Below, in pieces: positions 43,121-51,064 of a DNA stretch of 64,000 nt (its first letter is position 1; each line of letters opens with the position of its first letter). Both the position numbers and the translations under genes were made by a program. A model generated the notes under the pieces. The model was not told where the DNA came from. It saw only the letters and a list, made by a program, of their open reading frames with translations, and searched no databases. This DNA is from Paenibacillus gyeongsangnamensis. GTDB taxonomy: Bacteria; Bacillota; Bacilli; Paenibacillales; NBRC-103111. Where the stretch lies: NCBI RefSeq assembly GCF_027533625.1, contig NZ_JAQAGZ010000018.1:1-64000 (forward strand), given 5' to 3'.

Positions 43121-43915
43121 TTAAACGGCAATCGGAGCTTTTATGGAAGGATGACTTTGGTAGCCGACGATTTCAAAATCCTCATACTTGTAATCGAACA
43201 GCGAATCGGGCTTGCGCTTGATGACCAGCTGCGGCGAAGCGTAAGGCTCCCGGGTCAGCTGCAGCTTCACCTGCTCCACATGGTTGGAGTAGATGTGCAC
43301 GTCGCCGCCGGTCCATACAAGCTCTCCTGGCTCCAAACCGCATTGCTGCGCCATCATATGGGTCAGGAAGGCATAGCTGGCAATATTGAACGGCAGCCCC
43401 AGGAACGTATCGACGGACCGCATCTGAAACATGCAGGACAGCTTGCCGTTCGCTACATAGAATTGAAAAGCGTAATGACACGGCGGCAGCGCCATCCGGT
43501 CCACTTCGGCAGGGTTCCAGGCGACGACCAGATGGCGTCGGGAATCAGGGTTCGTCTTGATCTGCCCGACCACCTGCGCCAGCTGATCGATATGCCGTCC
43601 GTCCGGCGCCGGCCAGGAGCGCCACTGCGAGCCGTAGACGGGTCCGAGGTCGCCGTTTTCGTCCGCCCATTCGTCCCAGATCGAGACGCCGTTTTCCTTC
43701 AAATAACCGATATTCGTATCCCCGCTGATAAACCACAACAATTCATGAAGGATCGAGCGGATATGGAGCTTCTTGGTCGTGAGGAGCGGGAAGCCCTGGG
43801 CCAAATCGAAGCGAAGCTGCCTGCCGAATACGGAGATCGTGCCCGTGCCGGTCCGGTCCCCCTTCGCCACCCCGTGATCCATAATATCTTGCAATAAGTC
43901 CAGATAAGCTTTCAT
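43121..43915 (-). CDS. thyA: Thymidylate synthase
   Basis: A 264-residue ThyA, making dTMP from dUMP with methylene-tetrahydrofolate. RTGTGTISVFGRQLRFDL, the catalytic Cys in LPPCHYAFQFYV, QMRSVDTFLGLPFNIASYA and HIYSNHVEQ are intact, and the C-terminus ends in PIAV. It is first in the operon with folA, which recycles the dihydrofolate product. Confidence 0.96.
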   Translation of the reverse strand: MKAYLDLLQDIMDHGVAKGDRTGTGTISVFGRQLRFDLAQGFPLLTTKKLHIRSILHELLWFISGDTNIGYLKENGVSIWDEWADENGDLGPVYGSQWRSWPAPDGRHIDQLAQVVGQIKTNPDSRRHLVVAWNPAEVDRMALPPCHYAFQFYVANGKLSCMFQMRSVDTFLGLPFNIASYAFLTHMMAQQCGLEPGELVWTGGDVHIYSNHVEQVKLQLTREPYASPQLVIKRKPDSLFDYKYEDFEIVGYQSHPSIKAPIAV

Positions 43916-44082
43916 GCGCGAGCCACCTCAAAATTATGACGTTACGCCGCTGCAGAACAAGCAGCAGCCTCTTCTTATTCCTACATTATAGCAGAGGCGC
44001 CATCATTACGGAACGATAGAGGTTAAGCCCATTGGGCGGTTAAAGGATTTCCTGTTTTACCCGAATATATACCGTCGTCAAT

Positions 44083-44117
44083 AAAAAAGCAGGTTCACAT
44101 CAACACGGTGACCTGCC
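44083..44117 (-). terminator. Terminator of the MATE gene
   Basis: GCAGGTTCAC (44090-44099) and GTGACCTGC (44109-44117), preceded on plus by AAAAAA so that U-run follows on minus. Confidence 0.75.
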
Positions 44118-44128
44118 TCTTCATCCTG

Positions 44129-45553
44129 TTATATGCGTACCGTTTTCCACTTTCCCCGCTTGAATCTCGCATAAATCAGGATCGACCGGATAAATTGGTC
44201 GGCAGCAGCCGCCACCCAAATCCCCGCAATATCCCAGTGCAGCCCATACACGAATAGGAGGCTGAGCAGCACGCGGAAGCCCCAGACACCGATGAAGGTG
44301 GAATACAGCGGGTAGCGAGTGTCTCCCGCGCCGCGCAGCGCGCCGCCCAGGATGAACTGCGTCGCCTGGGAGACCTGGATGCAGCCCATGATCCTCAGGC
44401 CTACGGCCCCTTTTTGAATCACATTCGGTTCCGGTGTATACATCATCATCATATAAGGAGCGAACAGGATGAAGACGATGCCCATGAGACCCGCCACGAT
44501 CATCCCGATCTTGCGCACCTGCCAGCCGTAATTCTCCGCAAGCTCCGGCTTGCCGGCTCCCAAGGCTTGCCCGACCAGCGTCGAGGCGGCGATGGAGAAC
44601 GCCATTCCCGGCATGAACGTCAGCCCGAAGACATTGAAGGCGATCTGAGTGGCCGCCAGCGCAATCGTGCCGAGGCTCGCCGCCACCTTCACGAACACGA
44701 GCATGCCTAGGCGCATAATGATTTGCTCCACCGCCGTAGGCAGCCCGATCTTCAGAATTCTGCCGATCATGGCGCGGTCCGGCTTCAACAGCCCTTCCTT
44801 TGAAAGCTGCACCGCATACTTTCCGCTGAACAGCACCCCGGTTACCCACAGCATCGAGATGAACTGCGAGACGATGGTCGCGACCGCCGCTCCCGTCACG
44901 CCCATGGCCGGGAGACTGAACAAGCCGTAGATAAGCGGGAACCCTATCGCCACGACCAGCAGGTTCGACAGCACGTTGATTTTCATCGGCGTGCGGGTAT
45001 CCCCCGCCCCTCGCAGGATGGCCGTCAGCGCCATCGAGATCGCGTTGAAGCCGATCGACAAGAAGAGGATCCGGGCATAATTCAGACCGATCCCCATCAC
45101 TTCCTCTGTCGCACCCATCAGACGGAGCAGGTCCTTCGCATAGAAGAAGCCTCCCGCGGCAATGACGGCCGACAGCAGGACGTTCAAAGCGAACGCCTGC
45201 GCCGCCGCCCGGTTCGCCTCTGCCAGTTGGCCCGCGCCGACCGAACGGGCCACGATGACCGTCGTGCCGACATTCAGCGTCATGAAGACGGCGATCAGCA
45301 GGAAGTACGGCTGGCTCGCCAGGCCTACCGCTGCAACCGCTTCCGGTCCGACCCGGCCGACCAGAATCATGTTCAGCATCTGCATGAAATTGATCAGCAG
45401 CATCTCGACCAGCGAAGGGCCTGCAAGCTGCAGAATCGTTTTGCGGACGGCCTTCAAATCCCGGGGATCCGCCAGAGATACACCGGCGCCTGCCGCTACC
45501 GCTCCTCCGGCGGCCGAAGGATGATGCCGTTTCGTTTGCCTGCTTCCATTCAT
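44129..45553 (-). CDS. MATE family efflux transporter
   Basis: A 474-residue protein with twelve helices in two MatE repeats: LAGPSLVEMLLINFMQMLNM opens the first half, VGRVGPEAVAAVGLASQPYF follows, and IGRILKIGLPTAVEQIIMRL the second half. It is a Na+ or H+ drug antiporter of the DinF/NorM-like group. ATG 45553 is used; GTG 45559 is an alternative. The ribosome site is weak either way. Confidence 0.9.
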   Translation of the reverse strand: MNGSRQTKRHHPSAAGGAVAAGAGVSLADPRDLKAVRKTILQLAGPSLVEMLLINFMQMLNMILVGRVGPEAVAAVGLASQPYFLLIAVFMTLNVGTTVIVARSVGAGQLAEANRAAAQAFALNVLLSAVIAAGGFFYAKDLLRLMGATEEVMGIGLNYARILFLSIGFNAISMALTAILRGAGDTRTPMKINVLSNLLVVAIGFPLIYGLFSLPAMGVTGAAVATIVSQFISMLWVTGVLFSGKYAVQLSKEGLLKPDRAMIGRILKIGLPTAVEQIIMRLGMLVFVKVAASLGTIALAATQIAFNVFGLTFMPGMAFSIAASTLVGQALGAGKPELAENYGWQVRKIGMIVAGLMGIVFILFAPYMMMMYTPEPNVIQKGAVGLRIMGCIQVSQATQFILGGALRGAGDTRYPLYSTFIGVWGFRVLLSLLFVYGLHWDIAGIWVAAAADQFIRSILIYARFKRGKWKTVRI

Positions 45554-45589
45554 CTGCACACCCGCTTCCTATTCCGACTGAATCGCGAG

Positions 45590-45618
45590 AACAAAAACAG
45601 GCTGCCGCCTGCAGCCTG
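45590..45618 (-). terminator. Terminator of the oxidoreductase operon
   Basis: CAGGCTGC (45599-45606) and GCAGCCTG (45611-45618), followed on minus by TTTTTG. Confidence 0.75.
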
Positions 45619-45691
45619 CTCCAACCTTTACCATCCATTATTTATCTTATTTGGCCGTTCCGTCAACCATGACATTTGGATCATATTCCCA

Positions 45692-46684
45692 TTAAGCCAT
45701 CACTTCCCACATATTCTCACTGACCTCGTAAGCGGTTTTCTCCGCCTCCAGGCTGCGGATGATGTCCTCGACCACTTCCTCCATCAGGGATAGATGCCCC
45801 TGTACCGACGCTCCCGCGATATGCGGAGTCAGCAGCACGTTCGGCAACGACCGGAGCGGATGCTCCGGCGCCAGCGGCTCCTTCTCGAACACGTCGAGCG
45901 CCGCGAAGAACCGTCCGGTCTGCAGCTTTTCCAGAAACGCCTCCGAATCGAGCACGCTCCCCCGGGAGGAGTTGATGAAGACGGCGCCGTCCGGGATCAA
46001 GGCGATCAGCTCGCGCGTCAGCATCCGTTCGGTAGCCGGCAGTTTGGGCGCATGCACCGAGATGATCGGACAGCTCATCACTTCCTCGAGGGTCGCCCTC
46101 TGCGCATTGAGGCGCGAGGCCGCTTCCTCCGTCAAATACGGATCGTAGATCAGCACCTTCACGCCGAAGGGCGCGAGCAGCTTGATGAAGGCCCTCGCCG
46201 TCGAGCTGGCGGAGATGATGCCTACCGTGCTGCCTGCCAGCTCTCTTCCCTTCAGCCCCTTTTCGCGCCATAGGCCCATCTTCAGATCGGCGTCGAACGT
46301 GTTGAGATGGCGCAGCGAGGCCAGAAGCGCCGCCAGGCAGTATTCGCCGACGCTCTGCGCAATCCGGGGGGCGGCGGAGAACACCTTCACCCCGCGGTCG
46401 AAAATTTGCCTCGGCACGAGGTTCTTGACCGTTCCCGCCGCATGGCCGATCGCTCGCAGCTTGACGGCCTTCTCCAGCGCCTCGGGCGTCAGCGGCGGCG
46501 ATCCCCAGGAGGTGATAATCACCTCGGCGTCTTCCACCAAGCCGGCCAGCTCCTCCTTCGTATAATCCCGGCCCGTTTCGTTCCATTTGGTATCGAAATA
46601 GCCATTCAGCCTTTGCCTGCAAGCCTGCGAGCATACCTCATTCAGACGTGATTCAGGGGACAGCACCAACGCCTTCAATTTCAT
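45692..46684 (-). CDS. D-2-hydroxyacid dehydrogenase family protein
   Basis: A 330-residue NAD-dependent dehydrogenase. Catalytic set is visible: FINSSRGSVLDSEAFLEKL with the Arg, LDVFEKEPLAPEHPLRSLPN with the Glu and LTPHIAGAS with the His. The usual GxGxxG turn is replaced by GIISASSTARAF, with no second and third Gly, so cofactor binding may be altered. ATG 46684 has AAGGAGGA. It follows the Gfo/Idh/MocA gene by 23 bases; both likely act on sugar or cyclitol derivatives. Confidence 0.85.
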   Translation of the reverse strand: MKLKALVLSPESRLNEVCSQACRQRLNGYFDTKWNETGRDYTKEELAGLVEDAEVIITSWGSPPLTPEALEKAVKLRAIGHAAGTVKNLVPRQIFDRGVKVFSAAPRIAQSVGEYCLAALLASLRHLNTFDADLKMGLWREKGLKGRELAGSTVGIISASSTARAFIKLLAPFGVKVLIYDPYLTEEAASRLNAQRATLEEVMSCPIISVHAPKLPATERMLTRELIALIPDGAVFINSSRGSVLDSEAFLEKLQTGRFFAALDVFEKEPLAPEHPLRSLPNVLLTPHIAGASVQGHLSLMEEVVEDIIRSLEAEKTAYEVSENMWEVMA

Positions 46685-46707
46685 GGCAAATTCCTCCTTG
46701 AAAGGTT

Positions 46708-47745
46708 CTAGGATTGAAGCGTGACGACCCGGTTCGTACGCATCGACTCGAAGCAGGCGTCGATTACTTTCATCACATGAATGATTTCCCGGCCCGAGGC
46801 CAGCGGCTGCCGCCCTTTCCGGATCGCCCCGGCGAACTCTTCCAGCTGCCAAGTAAAATTCGCGGTCGTCCGCTCGGTCTCGGCGATCTTGTCTCCGTTC
46901 AGCAGCAGCTCATATTCATCCTTCAGCTGCATCATCCCGTTCGTGCCGATCAAATAGCGGTCGTAAATGCTGTTCTGCGTCGACCAAATCCGCTTGCCAG
47001 TAAGCCCCTCTTCATCCGTCGGGCGGCAGCCGGCATTGAAGGACATGAGCACGTTCGCCATCCGGTCCCCGCCGAAATTCAGCGAGATCGCCACTTCGTC
47101 CTCCCCGCTCCAGTTCGGATTGTTGGAATGCCCCTGCGCGTAGACCGATACCGGCAGCCTTCCATAGGCCCAGAGCACGTAATCTAAAATGTGACTGCCC
47201 CACAGCGGAATGATGAAGCCGCCGATCTTCGCCTCATCCTTCCACCACTCGGTCGCAGGCTGATCCATGTGCGCCAGCAGCAGCGCGTTGATGTTGATCA
47301 ATTCGCCGATGTCCCTGCTGCGGACCCGCCGGACCGACTCCATAACAGTCCCAAAGAAACGGCGGCTTTGTCCGACCATCAGCACGGCTCCGCTCGCATC
47401 CGCCGCGGCCGCCATCGCCTCCGCCTCCGCGACGTTCATGGCCATCGGCTTCTCGACCAGCACATGCTTGCCGGCGTGCAGCGCCCGGATCGAATACTCC
47501 GCATGAAGATCGTGCGGGAGCAGCAGAAGGACTGCGTCGATTCCCGGATCCTTCAGCGCCTCGTCGTACGAGGTATAAGTTCTAACCTGCCCTTCCCACT
47601 GCTCCGCTTCCTGACGAAGCTTGGTTTCATCGCGGGATACGAGCGCCGCCAGCTCAATGGCGGACGACAATGCGCGTACGGCGGGCAAATGCGACTTGGA
47701 CACGCGTCCGAGCCCGACAACGGCAAGCCGTAATTTCTGTTCCAT
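46708..47745 (-). CDS. Gfo/Idh/MocA family oxidoreductase
   Basis: A 345-residue oxidoreductase. The N-terminal Rossmann turn is LAVVGLGRVSKSHLP, EKPMAMNVAEAEAM is the EKP motif, and the C-terminal domain has WWKDEAKIGGFIIPLWGSHI with the substrate Asp/His pair. ATG 47745 has GAAAGGAG. It is first in an operon with the hydroxyacid dehydrogenase, likely for sugar or inositol-type substrate oxidation. Confidence 0.88.
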   Translation of the reverse strand: MEQKLRLAVVGLGRVSKSHLPAVRALSSAIELAALVSRDETKLRQEAEQWEGQVRTYTSYDEALKDPGIDAVLLLLPHDLHAEYSIRALHAGKHVLVEKPMAMNVAEAEAMAAAADASGAVLMVGQSRRFFGTVMESVRRVRSRDIGELININALLLAHMDQPATEWWKDEAKIGGFIIPLWGSHILDYVLWAYGRLPVSVYAQGHSNNPNWSGEDEVAISLNFGGDRMANVLMSFNAGCRPTDEEGLTGKRIWSTQNSIYDRYLIGTNGMMQLKDEYELLLNGDKIAETERTTANFTWQLEEFAGAIRKGRQPLASGREIIHVMKVIDACFESMRTNRVVTLQS

Positions 47746-47768
47746 GGCAAGGCTCCTTTCCAGCCTAA

Positions 47769-47935
47769 TTATTTTCCGTTCAGGCAATCCTGGTACGCTT
47801 TATTCATCTCTTCGATAATCTTCTGGTAATTGGCATCAGCCTTCAGCTGCTTCACATAGTTGTCCCAGGACTCGATCGGCTCTTTGCCCATAATTTGGAA
47901 AGAACCGGACGAAATGCTCGAGCCCGACCCATTCG
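47769..47935 (-). pseudogene. C-terminal fragment of a solute-binding lipoprotein gene
   Basis: Minus-strand reading gives SSGSFQIMGKEPIESWDNYV, then KQLKADANYQKIIEEMNKAY, QDCLNGK and TAA at 47769-47771, the usual ending of large Paenibacillus sugar-binding lipoproteins. The frame ends upstream where the hairpin-rich element begins at about 47936. The remaining >85 percent of the gene is absent, so an ABC sugar locus has been lost here. Confidence 0.75.
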
Positions 47936-48178
47936 CTGTGCAGGACGCGTTAATCCAGGTTCATTACTACGGAACCTGGATTCACTACGAGAGCGTCGGC
48001 CTTCATGCGGCAGGCCGTAGTGAACCTCCGGGTATATCGTGTGAACCTTAGGTTCACTTGTAGAGAACGGAGGGTCACTACGGCACGCTAATCGGTCGGC
48101 AGCCGGATTCCAGGTTCGATACAATGGAACCTGGATTCACTACGAGAGCGCCGGCTAACATACGCCACGCAAAACTAC
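47936..48178. repeat. Hairpin-rich intergenic repeat element
   Basis: TCCAGGTTC-9-GAACCTGGA hairpins occur at 47954-47980 and 48109-48135; each continues into TTCACTACGAGAGCG, giving a 25-base identical direct repeat (47971-47995, 48126-48150). Between them are GTAGTGAACCTCCG (48017-48030) paired with CGGAGGGTCACTAC (48068-48081) and GTGAACC-TTA-GGTTCAC (48041-48057). It adjoins a truncated gene on the left and the lipoprotein gene on the right. Confidence 0.65.
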
Positions 48179-49489
48179 TTATTTTCCGCTCAACTTGTCC
48201 TGGATCAGCTTATTCATATCATCATCCGCTTCCCGAAGCGCTGTGTTTAAGTCCTTCTCATCCACAATATACGCGTTGAACGCTTTGGTAAGGACCTTGT
48301 CGACATCGCCGTCAGGCAAATAGTTGAACGGCGTCATGACGGCAAATTTCAGTTTGGTCATGGCGAGCAGATTTTTGCCCTTGAATTCATCCATCGCTTT
48401 CCCGAATTCCTGCTTGATCTTATCTTCCTTCAGCACGGTGAAGCGGCCGTTGCGCGTCATATCGGTCTGCACTTCCTCGGAAAGAAGCGTATCGAGAACG
48501 AGGAACGCCGCATCCTTGACCTTGCTCGGCTCGGTAATCGACATGATGACGGCATCGAGCCGCTGTCCGATTCCGGGGGCCTTGCGGTGCTGAGGATACA
48601 CGACCATGTCCCAGTTCAGCTGCGGCGCCTGGCGTAAGGAAGTGAGCAGATTGCTGTGGCTCGCGATCATCGCCAGCGTGCCTTCGGTAAACGCCTTCTG
48701 GTTCTTGCCGGCATTCGGCGCTTTGAAGTCCCCTTCCGTCAAGCCCCGAATTTTAAACTGCTGCCCCCAGAGGGTGAACGCTTCCTTCCAAGCTTCATTC
48801 TGAAGCAGCGATTTATTGGTTTTGAAATCCGCGAAAGGAATGGACAGCTGCTGCTGAATCCGCCCGATGCCGTCAGGGAAGACCCCCCGGTACTGCACGC
48901 CGTTGTCCATGCGGGTCAGCTTCTGCGCGAGGCCCGCCACTTCGTCCCAATACATTCCATCCTTCGGATAGGGGACTCCGAATTTATCGAAAATATCCTT
49001 GTTGTAAAATAAAGCGAAGGTGTTCGTATACGCCGGCAAACCGGCGATATAATCTTGTCCTCCGGCAATTTTAAGCGTTTCCAGCACTTCGGGGGCAAAC
49101 CGGGACTGATCGAACTTATACTTCTTCATCAGAGGCTCCATGTTGTACACGAGCTTGTAATCCCTCAGATTGCTGCCCATCGGCCCCGGATAGTTGGATA
49201 CGATATCCGGAATCTCGCCCGCGGAGATCAAATCTTGCAGCTTTTGGCCTTGCCCTACCCGCTGTGCCGTAATTTGCGGATACTTCTTGCTGACGGGATC
49301 GGCGATGTATTTCTTAAATTCATCGTCGTTAAGCCCGCCCATCATGATTTTCACCGTCACGGGATCTTTGCTGAGCACGGGAGCCGTATCGGCGCTCTTG
49401 CTATCCTCCGGCGCTTTGGCCCCGCCGCTGCAGCCCGCCATGGAAACGGTACAGCTTAGGGCAACAGCCCATAATAACCCTTTGTTCAT
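48179..49489 (-). CDS. Extracellular solute-binding lipoprotein (family 1)
   Basis: A 436-residue lipoprotein: signal MNKGLLWAVALSCTVSMAGC with the lipobox Cys at 20, then a family-1 binding protein (PDIVSNYPGP, LPAYTNTFALFYNKDIFDKF, ASHSNLLTSL). It should bind a sugar or oligosaccharide for an ABC importer, but no permease or ATPase is nearby, so it is an orphan or borrows a transporter. AAGGGGG precedes the ATG. A cre-like site lies 67 bases upstream. Confidence 0.88.
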   Translation of the reverse strand: MNKGLLWAVALSCTVSMAGCSGGAKAPEDSKSADTAPVLSKDPVTVKIMMGGLNDDEFKKYIADPVSKKYPQITAQRVGQGQKLQDLISAGEIPDIVSNYPGPMGSNLRDYKLVYNMEPLMKKYKFDQSRFAPEVLETLKIAGGQDYIAGLPAYTNTFALFYNKDIFDKFGVPYPKDGMYWDEVAGLAQKLTRMDNGVQYRGVFPDGIGRIQQQLSIPFADFKTNKSLLQNEAWKEAFTLWGQQFKIRGLTEGDFKAPNAGKNQKAFTEGTLAMIASHSNLLTSLRQAPQLNWDMVVYPQHRKAPGIGQRLDAVIMSITEPSKVKDAAFLVLDTLLSEEVQTDMTRNGRFTVLKEDKIKQEFGKAMDEFKGKNLLAMTKLKFAVMTPFNYLPDGDVDKVLTKAFNAYIVDEKDLNTALREADDDMNKLIQDKLSGK

Positions 49490-49555
49490 TGAAACAACCC
49501 CCTTATTTTCATTTAAAAACCGCTGTGCAGATGACCTGATAAGTTACGCAGCAAA

Positions 49556-49569
49556 TGATAGCGCTTTCT
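49556..49569. promoter_or_regulatory. cre-like site upstream of solute-binding gene
   Basis: TGATAGCGCTTTCT differs from the CcpA consensus TGWAARCGYTWNCW at one position. It lies 67-80 bases upstream of the start, in a likely promoter, implying catabolite control. Confidence 0.5.
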
Positions 49570-49815
49570 ATTGTTCACACTCCATCATAACTGGTAATGG
49601 AAGGGATAAAAATAATCAAAGTTCAGATGTTTTTATCCTGAATTCAGTCCTTTGTGAAATGGAACTTGTATCCTCTTGGATCATAACCGCGGTTGCCTTG
49701 GACCCCTTTCACATGATAAACGGAGTAACATGCTTAAGTATCAGCAGAAGAAGCCGATGGTTCTGACGTCCTATAACTTTTGCAAACTCTCCTATACCTG
49801 GCCTTTTGTTTCATG
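49570..49815. other. Intergenic region, no gene seen
   Basis: Between the solute-binding gene and the ArsR-type gene. It should hold the promoter of the former, but no clear -35/-10 pair beyond the cre-like site was identified. Confidence 0.35.
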
Positions 49816-49857
49816 TTGCAACACCTAAAAATTAAGGTACAATGAAACTGCAGTTTC
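49816..49857 (+). promoter_or_regulatory. ArsR-type gene promoter with 14-bp palindrome
   Basis: TTGCAA (49816-49821), 16 bases, TACAAT (49838-49843), followed at once by the perfect palindrome GAAACTGCAGTTTC (49844-49857). The palindrome at the start site suggests autoregulation. Confidence 0.65.
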
Positions 49858-49894
49858 CGAACGCGGAAAAGATTAGGCAAGGAGCCGTGACAGC

Positions 49895-50812
49895 ATGTTA
49901 AAGTTAACGATAGACGAACCGGATCGATTGATCAAAGTTGCGCATGCGTTATCCTCGGAAGTCCGCGTTAATATTTTAAAGCTTTTAAATCATCAAAACA
50001 AAAATATTGTGGATATTGCAGAAAAATTAAATCTCCCTGTATCAACCGTCGCTTCCAATGTCAAGGTTATGGAGGATGCGGGGATCATTATGACGGAGAT
50101 CCGGCGCGCTTCGAGAGGAACAATGAAAGTTTGCGCTAGAACGTTTGATGATGTCCACATGAATCTCAATGTGAATGTCGGCTATAATAACCCAAACTGT
50201 TACCAAATTGAAATGCCCGTAGGATGTTATACGGATTGCGAGATCCACCCGACGTGCGGGTTGATCACAAATAACGGGATTATAACGCCTGATGACGAAC
50301 CGTCGGCTTTTTTCAATCCGACACGGATATCCGCTCAACTGATTTGGTTCCGCCGAGGCTACGTTGAGTATAAATTCCCCACTTTGACGGTACCTAACGC
50401 CAAAATACAATCCATTCAATTTTCCATGGAGCTGTGTTCGGAAGCGCCGAAATATGATCACAACTGGCCTTCGGATATAACCGTATGGATCAATCATCAT
50501 GAAATCGGCACATGGACCTGTCCGGGAGATTTCGGTGATCGAAGGGGAAAATTAAACCCTCATTGGTTCCCTGATCATCACACGCAATACGGTTTATTAA
50601 AAACCTGGAAGGTAGATCAATCCGGAAGCTATCTTGATGACGTTAAAATATCGGATGTAACTTTAAACGATATTCAACTGGGAATGAATAAATTTATTCA
50701 ATTTCGAGTAGGCAATAAGCCGAATGCCGAGCATATTGGGGGGATTAACCTTTTTGGAAAAGAGCTCGGCGATCACGATCAGGATATCATCATGAGAATG
50801 ATTTACACCTAA
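49895..50812 (+). CDS. ArsR-type regulator with large C-terminal beta domain
   Basis: A 305-residue protein. Residues about 12-80 form an ArsR-like winged helix (VAHALSSEVRVNILKLLNHQ, KLNLPVSTVASNVKVMEDAG). The rest is a beta-sandwich-like domain not seen in normal ArsR proteins, with a cysteine group MPVGCYTDCEIHPTCGLIT and YVEYKFPTLTVPNA. I recall similar long regulators beside glycosidase genes in Paenibacillus. It sits divergent to the solute-binding gene and directly before GH2, so it likely controls this sugar locus (inference). Confidence 0.75.
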   Translation: MLKLTIDEPDRLIKVAHALSSEVRVNILKLLNHQNKNIVDIAEKLNLPVSTVASNVKVMEDAGIIMTEIRRASRGTMKVCARTFDDVHMNLNVNVGYNNPNCYQIEMPVGCYTDCEIHPTCGLITNNGIITPDDEPSAFFNPTRISAQLIWFRRGYVEYKFPTLTVPNAKIQSIQFSMELCSEAPKYDHNWPSDITVWINHHEIGTWTCPGDFGDRRGKLNPHWFPDHHTQYGLLKTWKVDQSGSYLDDVKISDVTLNDIQLGMNKFIQFRVGNKPNAEHIGGINLFGKELGDHDQDIIMRMIYT

Positions 50813-50856
50813 CGGAGCAGATCATCGTTTCTTTTATATTCCAAAGTGATAAGAAG

Positions 50857-50900
50857 GCCCTTGAGTTATACCTTAGGTGTAACCCAGGGGCTCTTTTTGT
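50857..50900 (+). terminator. Terminator of the ArsR-type gene
   Basis: GCCCTTGAGTTA paired with TAACCCAGGGGC, ending in TCTTTTTG. Confidence 0.65.
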
Positions 50901-50982
50901 CCAATCTCATGAGATAGATTTGATTAATAACGATTAACCATTACAGATATTTTGTAACAAACAAAAATTCAAGAAAAAACCG

Positions 50983-51011
50983 TTGACACATTAGATATAC
51001 TTGGGTAATGT
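50983..51011 (+). promoter_or_regulatory. Promoter of the GH2 gene
   Basis: TTGACA (50983-50988), 17-base spacer, TAATGT (51006-51011), about 55 bases before the GH2 start. Confidence 0.65.
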
Positions 51012-51024
51012 TGGATTAATGCAA

Positions 51025-51038
51025 TGTAAGCGAATTCA
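51025..51038. promoter_or_regulatory. cre-like site after the GH2 promoter
   Basis: TGTAAGCGAATTCA fits the relaxed CcpA consensus TGNAANCGNWNNCA fully and begins 14 bases after the -10, a position typical for catabolite repression. Confidence 0.5.
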
Positions 51039-51064
51039 ATTTTAACGGAAGGTAGTGGTAGAAC

